Shown: positions 1 through 8,158, counted from the first letter of the stretch. The stretch: 32,687 nucleotides of DNA from Nocardioides sp. (GCA_026786275.1 JAJAYJ010000005.1:1-32687); one strand, 5' to 3'. Numbers and translations are program-made. Notes: generated by a model from the letters alone, not told the origin.

Positions 1-157
1 CGGCGGCCCGGGCGGCCGCGCTGACGGCGTAGGCGCCGCGCTGCACCTCGAAGACGCTCATCAGGATCCACAGCACCGGCACCAGGAGCAGCAGCCCGAG
101 CCACACCAGCTCGACCAGGGCGCTCCCGTCCTCGCCGCGGCGGCGCGGGCACCTCAT
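1..157 (-). CDS. TadE-like pilus assembly protein, cut by window edge
   Basis: Only the N-terminal part (about 52 residues) is in the window; the gene runs off the left edge. It begins with an Arg-rich segment, then GEDGSALVELV followed by one hydrophobic helix (LGLLLLVPVLWILM, about residues 19-32) and FEVQRGAYAVSAAARAA. This is the typical TadE/TadF layout: short basic cytoplasmic end, a SALVE-type prepilin-like motif, one membrane segment, then the start of an extracellular domain. The ATG at 157 overlaps the stop of the preceding TadE-like gene (ATGA), which fixes the start and implies translational coupling in the tad operon. TadE-like minor pseudopilins help assemble Flp pili. Whether it is TadE or TadF cannot be decided from the fragment. 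Confidence 0.75.
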   Translation of the reverse strand, partial: MRCPRRRGEDGSALVELVWLGLLLLVPVLWILMSVFEVQRGAYAVSAAARAA

Positions 158-546
158 GGGACCGTCTCCTCGACCGCGCGGCCGACCACCTCCAGGTCGA
201 CCGAGGGCCCGCCCAGGCCGAGCGCCGGGACGCTGGCCCGCACGGTCACCGCGACCCCCGGCGCCCCGCCGACCAGGACCTCCTGCACCCGGATGCCCTG
301 GGCGAACCGCCCGGAGACCACCCCGGACAGCTGGGCGCGGGTCAGCGCCTCACCGTCGCCGGGACCCCGGTCGGCCGTGGCGGCGTACCGGGCGCCCTCG
401 GAGGCGGCCGCGGCCAGGGTGTTGCGCACGAAGAGCACGAGCGAGACCTGCAAGATGCCCAGGAAGAGCGGGACCAGGACGACCAGCACGAGCACGAAGT
501 CGACGACGGCCGAGCCGTCCTGGTCACGCCGGGCCGGCCGGCGCAC
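154..546 (-). CDS. TadE-like pseudopilin
   Basis: 130 residues. The N-terminus MRRPARRDQDGSAVVDFVLV leads into one hydrophobic helix (about residues 17-37), then ARYAATADRG and a small beta-rich domain ending VGRAVEETVP. The SAVVDF stretch corresponds to the SAVVEF prepilin-like motif of TadE; here the usual Glu is Asp. The start is a GTG only 3 bases after the stop of the small pilin-like gene upstream, so translation is probably coupled; no clear Shine-Dalgarno site is visible. Its 3' end overlaps the next TadE-like gene by 4 bases. The role inferred from family and context is a minor pseudopilin or membrane factor for Flp pilus assembly. Confidence 0.8.
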   Translation of the reverse strand: MRRPARRDQDGSAVVDFVLVLVVLVPLFLGILQVSLVLFVRNTLAAAASEGARYAATADRGPGDGEALTRAQLSGVVSGRFAQGIRVQEVLVGGAPGVAVTVRASVPALGLGGPSVDLEVVGRAVEETVP

Positions 547-549
547 GGG

Positions 550-744
550 TCAGCGCACCGAGCCCAGCGCGGTGGTGAGCATCGAGCGGAGCTGGTCCTC
601 GGCCACGCCCCAGATCACCATCACCAGCCCGGCGGTCATGACGGTGACGAGCACCCAGCCGGGCACGTCGCCGCGCTCGTCGCGGGGTGGTGGCGCGAGG
701 AGCGCGGCGTGCAGGCGGATGACGGTGAGGACGAGGTGTTCCAT
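550..744 (-). CDS. Small Flp-pilin-like membrane protein
   Basis: 64 residues from the ATG at 744. There is a polar N-terminal region (LAPPPRDERGDVPG), a single hydrophobic helix WVLVTVMTAGLVMVIWGVA (about residues 32-50) and a short tail, DQLRSMLTTALGSVR. An in-frame upstream ATG at 804 would overlap tadC; 744 is preferred because an AAAGG element lies about 8 bases upstream and the protein then matches the size of Flp pilins. Its place between tadC and tadE is where Flp pilin genes usually sit. The classic pilin cleavage motif (G followed by xxxxEY) is not clear, so this is a putative major pilin or pilin-like subunit, assigned mainly by size, topology and context. Confidence 0.65.
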   Translation of the reverse strand: MEHLVLTVIRLHAALLAPPPRDERGDVPGWVLVTVMTAGLVMVIWGVAEDQLRSMLTTALGSVR

Positions 745-772
745 GGTGTGGCCTTTCCGAAAGGTGGTGGGA

Positions 773-1714
773 TCAGGGAGCGGTGAGCGAGAGACCGACG
801 ACACCCGGCCAGAACGCGAACACGACGGTGATGGGCAGGACCAGGAATACGACCGGCACCATCATCAGGACCTCCTTGCGGGCCGCGACCTCGATCAGCT
901 CGCGGCGGCCGGCCTCGCGGACGTCGGCGGCCTGGGCGTGCAGCACGTCGGAGAGCGGGGTGCCGCGCTCGACCGCGACGGCGATGCCCTGCGCGAACCT
1001 CGCGACCAGGGGCAGCCCGGTCGTGGAGGCCAGCCGGTCGAAGGCGGTGCCGACGGGCTCGCCGGTGCGGACGTCGGCGAGCACCCGCGCCAGGTCCGCC
1101 GAGAGCTCGCCGCCGCTGCGTCGGACGACCCGGTCGAGCGCCGCCACCGGGCTCTCCCCGGCGGCGACCGCGAGCGCCAGCAGCTCGGCGATCGTCGGGA
1201 ACTCGGCCAGGATGCGCCGCTCCCGAGCCGTGACCTGGCTGCTGAGGTGGTGGTCGCGGGCCAGCACCCCGGCGACGAACGCGACCAGGCAGACCAGCAC
1301 CGCGGGCACCACACCACCGGGGCTGGCGAGGGCCTTGGCCAAGGAGTACGCCGCCGCCGCCGCGAAGGCGACCAGGCCCCACACGACCTGGTCGATGCGG
1401 AAGTCGTGCACGGTCTTGTTGATGCCGGCCCGCTCGAGACGGCGGCCGACCGAGGTGGCACCGCCGAGCACGCGTTCGACCAGCTCGGCCGCCGAGCGCA
1501 GCACCGGACCGAAGACACCCGAGGCGGCCGAGGGCGGTGCCGGCGGAAAGGACCTCGACCCCGACCGCTGGCCGGCCCGCGGCAGGTCGCGGAGGTAGGG
1601 CAGCACCCGCAGGTCGAGGCGCGGGCGACGAACCGCCGCCACCCGGGCCAGGACCAGCAGGAACCCCGCGGCGCTCGCAGCCCCCAGGAAGGCGCCCCAG
1701 GTCGTGGGCGTCAC
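773..1714 (-). CDS. tadC: TadC-like type II secretion system F-family protein
   Basis: 313 residues from a GTG at 1714 that overlaps the tadB stop (GTGA). An N-terminal membrane helix (WGAFLGAASAAGFLLVLARV) is followed by a basic loop, a pair of helices around residues 110-150 (VVWGLVAFAAAAAYSLAKAL; VVPAVLVCLVAFVAGVLA), the conserved GspF-type cytoplasmic helical domain (RRILAEFPTIAELLALAVAAGESPVAAL is its core region), and a C-terminal helix, VLMMVPVVFLVLPITVVFAF. TadB and TadC are the paired inner-membrane platform proteins of the Tad machine; they couple the TadA ATPase to pilin extraction. The longer reading frame that begins at 1876 overlaps tadB and is not needed. It is followed after 28 bases by the small pilin-like gene. 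Confidence 0.88.
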   Translation of the reverse strand: MTPTTWGAFLGAASAAGFLLVLARVAAVRRPRLDLRVLPYLRDLPRAGQRSGSRSFPPAPPSAASGVFGPVLRSAAELVERVLGGATSVGRRLERAGINKTVHDFRIDQVVWGLVAFAAAAAYSLAKALASPGGVVPAVLVCLVAFVAGVLARDHHLSSQVTARERRILAEFPTIAELLALAVAAGESPVAALDRVVRRSGGELSADLARVLADVRTGEPVGTAFDRLASTTGLPLVARFAQGIAVAVERGTPLSDVLHAQAADVREAGRRELIEVAARKEVLMMVPVVFLVLPITVVFAFWPGVVGLSLTAP

Positions 1715-2574
1715 GACAGGATCCGCCGCTCGTCGGGCAGTCGACCGATCCGCATCATCAGCCGGTAGGCGACCACGCAGAGCATCGCGCCGACGACCAG
1801 GACGACCACTCCCCCAGGCGAGGCGTAGCGGCGGATCACCTCGGACTGGAACGACATCAACAGCAGGACCAGCCACGGCGCCGCCACCGCGAGCCGGGCC
1901 CCGTTGACCGTCCAGGCCTGACGCGACTCCAGTTCGGAACGGGTGCGCAGGTCGTCGCGCAGATAGCCCGAGAGGTTGCGCAGCAGGCGCCCGAGCTCAC
2001 CACCACCGACCTCACGGGCGACCCGCAGGCCCTCGATCACCCGGTCGCCGACCGGGTCGGCGAGCCGGACCTTGAGCCGGTCGAGGCTGTCACCGAACCG
2101 GCCGCTGACCTGGTAGTCGAGTGCGAACCGGTCGAAGTCGGAGCGCAGCGCCTCCGGGCCGCGCGTGCCGAGCGCACCCAGGGCGTCAGGCAGTGACATG
2201 CCGGCCCGGACCGCTGACGCGAGGTTGTCCACGGCTTCGGGCCAGACCTCGGCGAACTCGCGCTGGCGTCGTCGCGCCCGCCCGGACAGGATCGCGACCG
2301 GCAGGTAGGCGCCCATCGCGCCGAACACCACGGCGACCGGGGGTGTCGCGGAGACGACCTGGATCAGGAAGGCGGTGACGACACCGATCCCGGCGCAGAG
2401 GGCCAGGAAGCCGGTGGCGGACACCTCGACAAGTCCGGCGCGGGCCAGCAGCCGGGCCACCCGACCCTCACCGCGTCCGGTGGCGATGCCGGCACGAATG
2501 CCGCGCGGCAGGAAGAACGCCGACCACACCAGCAGCATCCCGACCCCGAGACCCAGCCCGACCAGAGCGCCCAT
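1711..2574 (-). CDS. tadB: TadB-like type II secretion system F-family protein
   Basis: 287 residues. The ATG at 2574 overlaps the tadA stop (ATGA). Two N-terminal helices (MGALVGLGLGVGMLLVWSAF and FLALCAGIGVVTAFLIQVV) and a further one (VVFGAMGAYLPVAIL) precede the GspF-domain segment. That segment contains FAEVWPEAVDNLASAVRAGM and GDRVIEGLRVAREVGGGELG, where the REVGGGELG turn is typical of TadB. It ends with two C-terminal helices (ARLAVAAPWLVLLLMSF; GGVVVLVVGAMLCVVAYRLM). It forms the inner-membrane platform with TadC. Length and topology fit the family. Confidence 0.9.
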   Translation of the reverse strand: MGALVGLGLGVGMLLVWSAFFLPRGIRAGIATGRGEGRVARLLARAGLVEVSATGFLALCAGIGVVTAFLIQVVSATPPVAVVFGAMGAYLPVAILSGRARRRQREFAEVWPEAVDNLASAVRAGMSLPDALGALGTRGPEALRSDFDRFALDYQVSGRFGDSLDRLKVRLADPVGDRVIEGLRVAREVGGGELGRLLRNLSGYLRDDLRTRSELESRQAWTVNGARLAVAAPWLVLLLMSFQSEVIRRYASPGGVVVLVVGAMLCVVAYRLMMRIGRLPDERRILS

Positions 2575-3881
2575 CAGCGCAGGCCCGCCTGCGGGTCGCT
2601 CAGGATCCGGTGCACGTCGACACCGATCCGCTCGAACAGCTCCGGTCGAGGCGCGGTCCCCCCGGTGCGTCGCAGCGCGGCGCCGGTGCGGATGAAGATC
2701 GACTCGGTCTCGATGACGTCGTTCTCCACCCGGCCCGGGACACCGACGATCTCGTTGACCCGGCGCACGCCGTGCTCGTCCACGCCGAGGTGCACCACGA
2801 GGTCCACCGACGAGGCCACCGTCGGGACCACGAACTTGGCCGAGATGTTCTCGCCCGCCAGCAGCGGCAACGTGCACATCTTGACGAGGGCCTCGCGCGC
2901 GCTGTTGGCGTGCAGCGTGCACATGCCGGGCAGCCCGGAGTTCAGGGCTAGCAGCAGGTCGAGACACTCCTCGGACCGGACCTCGCCGACGATGATCCGA
3001 GAGGGACGCATCCGCAGGCTCTCCTTGACCAGGTCGCGCAACCGGATCTCCCCGGTGCCCTCGAGGCCCGACTGCCGGGTCTGCATCGGTACCCAGTCGG
3101 GGTGCGGGAAGCGCAGCTCGAACACCTCCTCGGCGCTGACCACGCGGTCCCCGCCAGGGATCGCGGCCGCCAGGCAGTTCAGCATCGTGGTCTTGCCCGC
3201 CTGCGTGCCGCCGGCGACCATGATGTTCAGGCCAGCACGCACCGAGGCCTCCAGGAACGCCGCCGCCCGGGGGCTGATCGAGCCCAGCTCGACCAGGTCG
3301 CGCAGCCGTGCCGCCCGGAGCACGAACTTGCGGATGTTGACGGCGCTAAACCCGCGGCTGATGCCCTCCAGCACCACGTGCAGCCGGTGCCCCTCGGGCA
3401 GCATGGCGTCCACGAACGGCTGGCTCAGGTCGATGCGTCGCCCCGAGCTCTTCAGCATCCGCTCAACCAGCTCCTGCACCTGCGCCGCGGTGAGCACCAG
3501 GTTGGTCAGCTCGTGCCGGCCGTGCCGGGCGATGAAGACCCGGGAGGGATCGTTGATCCACACCTCCTCCACCGCGGGATCGTCGAGGAAGGGCTGCAGC
3601 GGCCCGAAGCCCGCAACCCGCGCCACCAGCTCACTCACCACCGCGTCCACGTCGCGCACCGGCAGCACCGCACCGGTGAGGCTGTGCTCGTCGTGGTCAC
3701 GGACCACCGACTCCGCGATCCGGCGTACGACGTCGGCGTCGCGCTGCGGGTCCACGCCCTCACGACGCACCACCTCACGCACCTGCTCGTCGAGCTGCTC
3801 CAGCAGGTCTCCGCTGCTCGCGCTGGAGCCTTCACGATCGCCCTGGCGGCCGCCGAGAAACTCTGCCTGTGTCACCGCCAT
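2574..3881 (-). CDS. tadA: TadA/CpaF-family pilus assembly ATPase
   Basis: 435 residues. This is the motor ATPase of the Tad/Flp pilus system, a member of the type II/IV secretion ATPase superfamily. Visible motifs are Walker A GGTQAGKT (residues 224-231), the Walker B region SRIIVGEVRS (294-303) and the His-box segment CTLHAN (321-326). The N-terminal domain has FLDDPAVEEVWINDPSRVFI, typical of CpaF. The Walker A carries Gln-Ala where GSG is more usual, but Gly, Lys and Thr are kept. The start is an ATG with AGGTGA four bases upstream. It is the first gene of the minus-strand tad cluster; no TadZ/CpaE-like gene lies before it, because the next gene upstream is a divergent lipoprotein. Confidence 0.92.
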   Translation of the reverse strand: MAVTQAEFLGGRQGDREGSSASSGDLLEQLDEQVREVVRREGVDPQRDADVVRRIAESVVRDHDEHSLTGAVLPVRDVDAVVSELVARVAGFGPLQPFLDDPAVEEVWINDPSRVFIARHGRHELTNLVLTAAQVQELVERMLKSSGRRIDLSQPFVDAMLPEGHRLHVVLEGISRGFSAVNIRKFVLRAARLRDLVELGSISPRAAAFLEASVRAGLNIMVAGGTQAGKTTMLNCLAAAIPGGDRVVSAEEVFELRFPHPDWVPMQTRQSGLEGTGEIRLRDLVKESLRMRPSRIIVGEVRSEECLDLLLALNSGLPGMCTLHANSAREALVKMCTLPLLAGENISAKFVVPTVASSVDLVVHLGVDEHGVRRVNEIVGVPGRVENDVIETESIFIRTGAALRRTGGTAPRPELFERIGVDVHRILSDPQAGLR

Positions 3882-4218
3882 GCGATCACCTGTGCGGCCC
3901 CCGATTCCCGAGTCGGGTTCCTGCAGTCAGGTCCCGTGAGTTCTCAGCAAGGTAAACGCCGCGCGGCAGCGGCGAAAGGGGCGATCCCGAATCTGTGGAC
4001 AACCTGGGGACGTAGTGACGTCAGTGCATTGCCGGGGCAGATTGGACGCCCACGTCGTACCACCGCCGACCGGGCTGAGCGGCTGGCCCTGGGGCAGCTG
4101 CGCCATCGACATGGCGTGGGTGCGCAAGGACGCGCGCTGCGGGCGAGGACGTTGCCCGTGAGCGAGACTGCCGGCAGGTGCTGGTCGCCGGACCTGCCCG
4201 TCGGGAAGGATGGCTCAG
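3882..4218. other. Intergenic region between divergent tadA and lipoprotein gene
   Basis: A 337-base region with no convincing gene. It must hold the promoters for the tad operon (minus) and the lipoprotein (plus). Visible details are the palindrome TGACGTCA near 4017-4024 and a single TTGTCCACA (minus strand, 3994-4002) that matches the actinobacterial DnaA-box pattern; one copy alone is weak evidence. No clear -35/-10 pair was found. Confidence 0.5.
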
Positions 4219-4782
4219 ATGCGGACCGTACTCGGGATCGGGCTGGTGGCTGTCCTCCTCACCGGATGTCAGGGCGAGGAGGCTGGTGACGTGCCGACGA
4301 CCCCCCGAGCGCTGGCCTGGCTGGCCGCCGACCACCTCGGCGATCCGTCCAGGGCCGTCTCGGAGCGCGACGCGGCGGAGGAGTTCGGCAGCGACGGGAT
4401 CGGCACCGATCTCGGCTACGGACAGCAGGTGGTGCTGGCGGTCGGGAGCGATCTGCGGGAGCCGCTCTACGACTGTGACGGCGCCGACACCGAGCGCATG
4501 GACGGCTGCGAGGAGACCGAGGACGGCGTGCTGATGTGGGAGGACCTCGTACCCGAGGAAGATCCCGGGGTCGTTTATGTCGTCGTACCGAAGGGCGACA
4601 GTGCCGTCCTGTTGTTCGGCTCGGGCCCCGACATCACCGGCGACCCGCGCGACCTCGACCTGCCGGTCAGCGTCGCGGAGATGTTCGAGATCGCGCATGA
4701 CCCGCGCGTCGATGTGACGACGACGCAGGAAGCCGTGGACGGTGGCCGCGACATCGACTTCTGGGGAGATCCTGACCGGTGA
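4219..4782 (+). CDS. Putative secreted lipoprotein
   Basis: 187 residues from the ATG at 4219, chosen because GGAAGG lies 9 bases upstream; the in-frame ATG at 4210 abuts that site and is less likely. The N-terminus MRTVLGIGLVAVLLTGC is a lipoprotein signal peptide with a clear lipobox (LTGC, Cys17). The mature part is acidic, with many Asp and Glu. It has one close Cys pair (YDCDGADTERMDGCEE) that could form a disulfide, and the sequence GVVYVVVPKGDSAVLLFGSG suggests a beta-strand core. I do not recognise the family. It is probably anchored to the outer face of the membrane. It stands alone, divergent from the tad operon. Confidence 0.75.
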   Translation: MRTVLGIGLVAVLLTGCQGEEAGDVPTTPRALAWLAADHLGDPSRAVSERDAAEEFGSDGIGTDLGYGQQVVLAVGSDLREPLYDCDGADTERMDGCEETEDGVLMWEDLVPEEDPGVVYVVVPKGDSAVLLFGSGPDITGDPRDLDLPVSVAEMFEIAHDPRVDVTTTQEAVDGGRDIDFWGDPDR

Positions 4783-5143
4783 GCCTCCGCGGACCCGCAA
4801 CGCCGTCGACCCCCGACGCGGTCGCGGTGGCGCCAGCATGAGGCGGTTATCGCGCGCTCCGTCGTCAGACGTACCGATCGGGGTCGGGGCACCCGTCGCA
4901 CCGCGGGGCACCGCGTGGCGCGAGACCGATCCGCACCGATAGGTACGTTCGGCTACGAGCCACGGCGTCGGCATCTACCGGGGTACGCGCCCAGCGCCGT
5001 CCACCGCGGGGCGGCCACTGGTGTCTCGACACGCTCCGACGTCGATGCGGCACGGGTAGCGAGCCGAGGAAGGTAGAAGGACTCGGGGTGACTGAGTACG
5101 TCGGCTCATGCGAAACGGCCCCCGAAGGCGCAATCCTGGTGAC
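4783..5143. other. Gene-free region with a long inverted repeat
   Basis: A 361-base stretch without a credible gene; the reading frames in it are short or extend antisense into neighbours. It contains an inverted repeat with 13-base arms at 4869-4881 (ACGTACCGATCGG) and 4936-4948, matching at 12 of 13 positions, separated by 54 bases that include two copies of GGGGCACC. Further right, GTCTCGACACGCTC (5023-5036) and GGTAGCGAGCCGAGG (5055-5069) resemble the two ends of the palindromic intergenic elements scattered in some actinobacterial genomes, but decayed. The promoter of the DUF2157 gene should lie near its right end. Confidence 0.4.
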
Positions 5144-6373
5144 ATGACACACGACACTGTCCGGCCCGCCTCCGTCGGACGACCGGTCTCGCCGGCACAG
5201 CTTGCCTGGCTGGAGACGGAGGTCGCCGACTGGCGCGCTGCGGGGATCGTCGACGACGCCCAGGTGTCCGCCATCCGTGTTCGCTACGTCGCGGTGCGCG
5301 CGTTCTCCCTCGGCACGCTCCTGCTCTCCCTGGGCGGTGGGTTCGTGGGCGTCGGACTGATCTGGCTGGTGTCCTCCAACCTCGACGCCATGACGTCGCT
5401 GCTGCGGTTCGTCGTCGTTGCCCTGGTGTGGCTCGGCTTCGTCGTCGCCGCGGAGGTGCTCGCCACGCGGCGGGCCCATCGGGTCGTCGACGGCACGACC
5501 TCCTCGAGCCCGGTCGTCGGAGCGTTCCGGCTGGCAGCCGCGCTGGCCTTCGGGGCCGTGGTGTTCCAGGCGGCCCAGAGCATGCAGGTCCCGGCCTACG
5601 AGCCGAGCCTGCTCGGCCTCTGGGGTGCCGGGGCACTCTTCTACGCCTACGCGACCGGGGGTGTGACGCCCCTGCTGGTTGCCATCACCGCGGGCACCGG
5701 GTGGTACGTCTGGGAGCTGCTCGAGGACTCGCAGGACGGCATGGGTTTCGTGCTGCCGGTGCTCCTGGCCGCCGTCGTCGCGGGAGCCGTGGCGGCGGTC
5801 CACGAGGGCAGCCGGCTGCGGAGCTTTGCGCCGTCGTGGCGGGAGGCGTCGGCGGTGCTGGTCCTGCTGGCCCTGTTCGTGGCCGCCTTCCCCTACGTCG
5901 ACGTCGACGGATTCGCCTGGTCGACCCAGATCGTCCTGGGTGTCGCTGTCGCGGTGGCCGCGGTCGTGGCGGCCGTCCTCCTGTCGCGAGGCCGCAACCG
6001 GCTCGAGGTGCTTGCGCCGCTGGCCGCACTGATCGCCGGGGTGCTGCTCGTGGTCTGGGAGTCGCCCGAGCCTGGGTCGGGATCGGTCTCGGCCGAGGGA
6101 TATGCCCACGCCCTGGTCAGCGTCGCGGTCTACGTCGCCGCTGCCGGCTGGTACGCCGCACTGGGCGTGATGCGCGACTCGGGCCGGTTGACCTTCACGG
6201 CCATGGCCGCCCTGGCCCTCTTCACGACCGTGCAGAGCTTCGCGGTCTTCGCGCCGATCGTCACCGGTGCCGCGCTGTTCCTGGTGCTTGGCGTGATCTT
6301 CCTCGGCAGCGGCTACCTCTTCGACCGGGGCCGTCGCCATCTGGTCGCCAACCTGGAAGGAGCCTCGGCATGA
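5144..6373 (+). CDS. DUF2157-containing polytopic membrane protein
   Basis: 409 residues from the ATG at 5144; an in-frame ATG at 5108 would add 12 residues but lacks a ribosome site, and 5144 is preceded by a weak GGTGA. A soluble N-terminal domain (VSPAQLAWLETEVADWRAAG, VDDAQVSAIRVRY) matches the DUF2157 head. It is followed by about ten to twelve hydrophobic helices, the first being FSLGTLLLSLGGGFVGVGLI. The function of DUF2157 is unknown. The gene overlaps the next one by four bases (ATGA). The next product is a GDYXXLXY protein, and the two families are known to occur together, so they probably act as one unit in the membrane. Confidence 0.85.
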   Translation: MTHDTVRPASVGRPVSPAQLAWLETEVADWRAAGIVDDAQVSAIRVRYVAVRAFSLGTLLLSLGGGFVGVGLIWLVSSNLDAMTSLLRFVVVALVWLGFVVAAEVLATRRAHRVVDGTTSSSPVVGAFRLAAALAFGAVVFQAAQSMQVPAYEPSLLGLWGAGALFYAYATGGVTPLLVAITAGTGWYVWELLEDSQDGMGFVLPVLLAAVVAGAVAAVHEGSRLRSFAPSWREASAVLVLLALFVAAFPYVDVDGFAWSTQIVLGVAVAVAAVVAAVLLSRGRNRLEVLAPLAALIAGVLLVVWESPEPGSGSVSAEGYAHALVSVAVYVAAAGWYAALGVMRDSGRLTFTAMAALALFTTVQSFAVFAPIVTGAALFLVLGVIFLGSGYLFDRGRRHLVANLEGASA

Positions 6374-6864
6374 ACCTCTTCGGAACCCGGCCCCGCCGCG
6401 TCGCCGCAGCCACGCTTGTCCAGCTCGCGCTTGTCCCGATCGCAGTCGCGGGGCCGCTGTCCGCCCGCGTCACGGGAGAGGAGTACCTCCTCGAGGTCGC
6501 GCCGCTGGACCCGATCGACCCGTTCCGTGGGGCGTACGTTGCCCTGGACTACCCGGGGCTGCCGGACGAGTCAACGGTGTCGGGCGACAGGGACGCCGAC
6601 ACCGTCTACGTACCGCTTGTCCGCTCGGGCGAGGTCTGGACCGGGGAGAGCGCCGTGAGCGTGCAGCCCGAGTCCGGTCCGTTCCTACGGTGCAAGGGCG
6701 ACAGCTGGCGGCTCCGCTGCGGCATCGACAGCTGGTTCCTGCCGCAGGACGAGGCACTCGCGATGGAGCAGGAGGTCCGCGACGGGCGCGCCGTGGCCGA
6801 GGTCAAGATCGACTCACGCGGGAACGCCGCCCTCGTGGATGTGCGGGTGCTCGACGGCTCCTGA
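6370..6864 (+). CDS. GDYXXLXY domain-containing protein
   Basis: 164 residues. One N-terminal hydrophobic segment (VAAATLVQLALVPIAVAGPL, residues 11-30) is followed by an exported domain. The family signature appears as FRGAYVALDY (about residues 55-64), with Gly, Tyr, Leu and Tyr in the expected places and Ala where Asp is usual. Two Cys (FLRCKGDSWRLRCGIDSWF) are spaced to allow a disulfide. The C-terminus ends in a conserved strand, NAALVDVRVLDG. The start overlaps the DUF2157 stop, which supports co-translation. Biochemical role unknown; probably an extracytoplasmic partner of the DUF2157 protein. Confidence 0.85.
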   Translation: MNLFGTRPRRVAAATLVQLALVPIAVAGPLSARVTGEEYLLEVAPLDPIDPFRGAYVALDYPGLPDESTVSGDRDADTVYVPLVRSGEVWTGESAVSVQPESGPFLRCKGDSWRLRCGIDSWFLPQDEALAMEQEVRDGRAVAEVKIDSRGNAALVDVRVLDGS

Positions 6865-6871
6865 GCCGTCG
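6852..6871 (+). terminator. Hairpin overlapping the GDYXXLXY stop codon
   Basis: CGACGGCTC (6852-6860) and GAGCCGTCG (6863-6871) are perfect 9-base inverted arms with only CT between them, straddling the TGA stop. There is no T-run, as is common in high-GC actinobacteria. It may end the DUF2157/GDYXXLXY transcript or slow decay; the arms also have to code for protein. Confidence 0.4.
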
Positions 6872-7018
6872 GTCGTCGACCTCTGCCACCAGACGTCTGA
6901 CCAGGACACCGTGAGGGGTCGCGCCGGTGCTCGAGATCGTCCCACTCGTCATCGCCGATCCGCGGCGGGTGTCCGACCGCATACCGCTCCGCCGACCGGT
7001 GGCGATGGCGTCGGCCCC

Positions 7019-8158
7019 GTGGCGGACCGGTGGGAGCAGGCGGCGGCACTCCAGGACTGGATGGCCGCGCACCGGCGTGCCCTGCACCAGGAGCCCGAGG
7101 TCGGCCTCGACCTTCCGGACACCCACGCGTACCTCGTCGGGGCGCTGCGGGAGCTCGGCCTGGCGCCGGAGGTCCACCCCGGCGCTGGGGTCACCATCGA
7201 CGTGCCCGGTGCCACCGCGGGGCGGCCGGTGGTGCTGCGCGCCGACATGGATGCGCTGCCCGTCACCGAGCGCAGCCGGGCGGAGCATGCCTCACGACGC
7301 GAGGGCGCGATGCACGCCTGCGGCCATGACCTGCACATGGCGATGCTGCTCGGGGCCGCCGCCTGCCTGGTCGAGGCGCCGCCGGCCCGGCGTACCGCGC
7401 GGGTCTTCCAGCCCGGCGAGGAGACCGACCGTGGCGCGGTGCCGACGCTGACACAGCATGTGTCCCTTGCTCTGGTCGAGGCCGAGGCGTTCGCGATCCA
7501 CGTGCACGCGACCTGGCCGGCCCGCACCGTTCACCTGCGTCTCGGCACCTTCATGGCCTCCGGCGACTGGTTCCGCGTCGACTACCGCGGACCTGGCGCC
7601 CACGCCAGTCAGCCGCACCTGGCCGGCAACCCTGTGGTGGCGGCCAGCGAGCTGGTCGGCCGGTTGCGCGTCGCCGTTGCCGAGCTGGCTCGCGAGGAGC
7701 ACCTGGTCGCGACCGTCACGGAGTCGCTGATCGGCAACACCGTCAACGTGATCCCCACCGACGGCCGGCTGCGCGGCACGATGCGATCGCTCTCGCAGGA
7801 CCGGCGCAGCGCCTTGCACGCCGAGCTGGAGCGCCTGGCGATCGCCACCGCCGCGGAGGTCGGTGTCGAGGCGCGGATGTCGATCACCGAGGGCTACCCG
7901 GCCGTGGTCAACGACGCGGGGTACGTCGACCGGGTCCGGGCCGCGGTAGGGGGTCGCGCCGAGATCGTGGAGATGACCGCTCCGTCGATGGTGATCGAGG
8001 ACTTCGCCTACTTCCTGCACCGGTGGCTCGGGGCGATGGTCTACCTCGGCGCGCAGGTCCCGGGGCACGACGCGTTCAACCACGCCGCGGACGCCGTCTC
8101 CGAGAAGCGGTCCTGCAGACAGGCGCGGCCCTGCACCTCCTCGCCGCCGACGGCCTGA
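7019..8158 (+). CDS. M20-family amidohydrolase, C-terminus apparently frameshifted
   Basis: 379 residues from a GTG at 7019. It belongs to the zinc aminoacylase / IAA-amino-acid hydrolase-like M20D family. Visible metal and catalytic elements are ADMDALP (Asp76), HACGHDLH (Cys101, His103), the catalytic Glu pair QPGEE (134-135), IHVHATWP (His161/163) and the late His in AFNH (His355). The lid-domain segment GPGAHASQPHLAGNP is also present, so all core residues seem intact. It would hydrolyse an N-acyl or amide-linked substrate; the true substrate is unknown. After AFNHAADAV the reading frame turns into a Cys/Pro/Ser-rich tail, while another frame encodes the expected helix EAVLQTGAALHLLAADGL (see finding). 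The start is uncertain because no strong ribosome site precedes 7019. Confidence 0.8.
   Translation: MADRWEQAAALQDWMAAHRRALHQEPEVGLDLPDTHAYLVGALRELGLAPEVHPGAGVTIDVPGATAGRPVVLRADMDALPVTERSRAEHASRREGAMHACGHDLHMAMLLGAAACLVEAPPARRTARVFQPGEETDRGAVPTLTQHVSLALVEAEAFAIHVHATWPARTVHLRLGTFMASGDWFRVDYRGPGAHASQPHLAGNPVVAASELVGRLRVAVAELAREEHLVATVTESLIGNTVNVIPTDGRLRGTMRSLSQDRRSALHAELERLAIATAAEVGVEARMSITEGYPAVVNDAGYVDRVRAAVGGRAEIVEMTAPSMVIEDFAYFLHRWLGAMVYLGAQVPGHDAFNHAADAVSEKRSCRQARPCTSSPPTA

Noticed and set aside
3994..4002. DnaA-box-like TTGTCCACA on the minus strand
   Set aside because: Only one copy, with no cluster, no AT-rich region and no dnaA or dnaN nearby, so an origin is not supported.
4865..6340. 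A 491-residue minus-strand frame opposite the DUF2157 gene
   Set aside because: Low-complexity His/Arg/Gly-rich translation with no family features; the plus-strand gene has clear membrane helices and a coupled partner.
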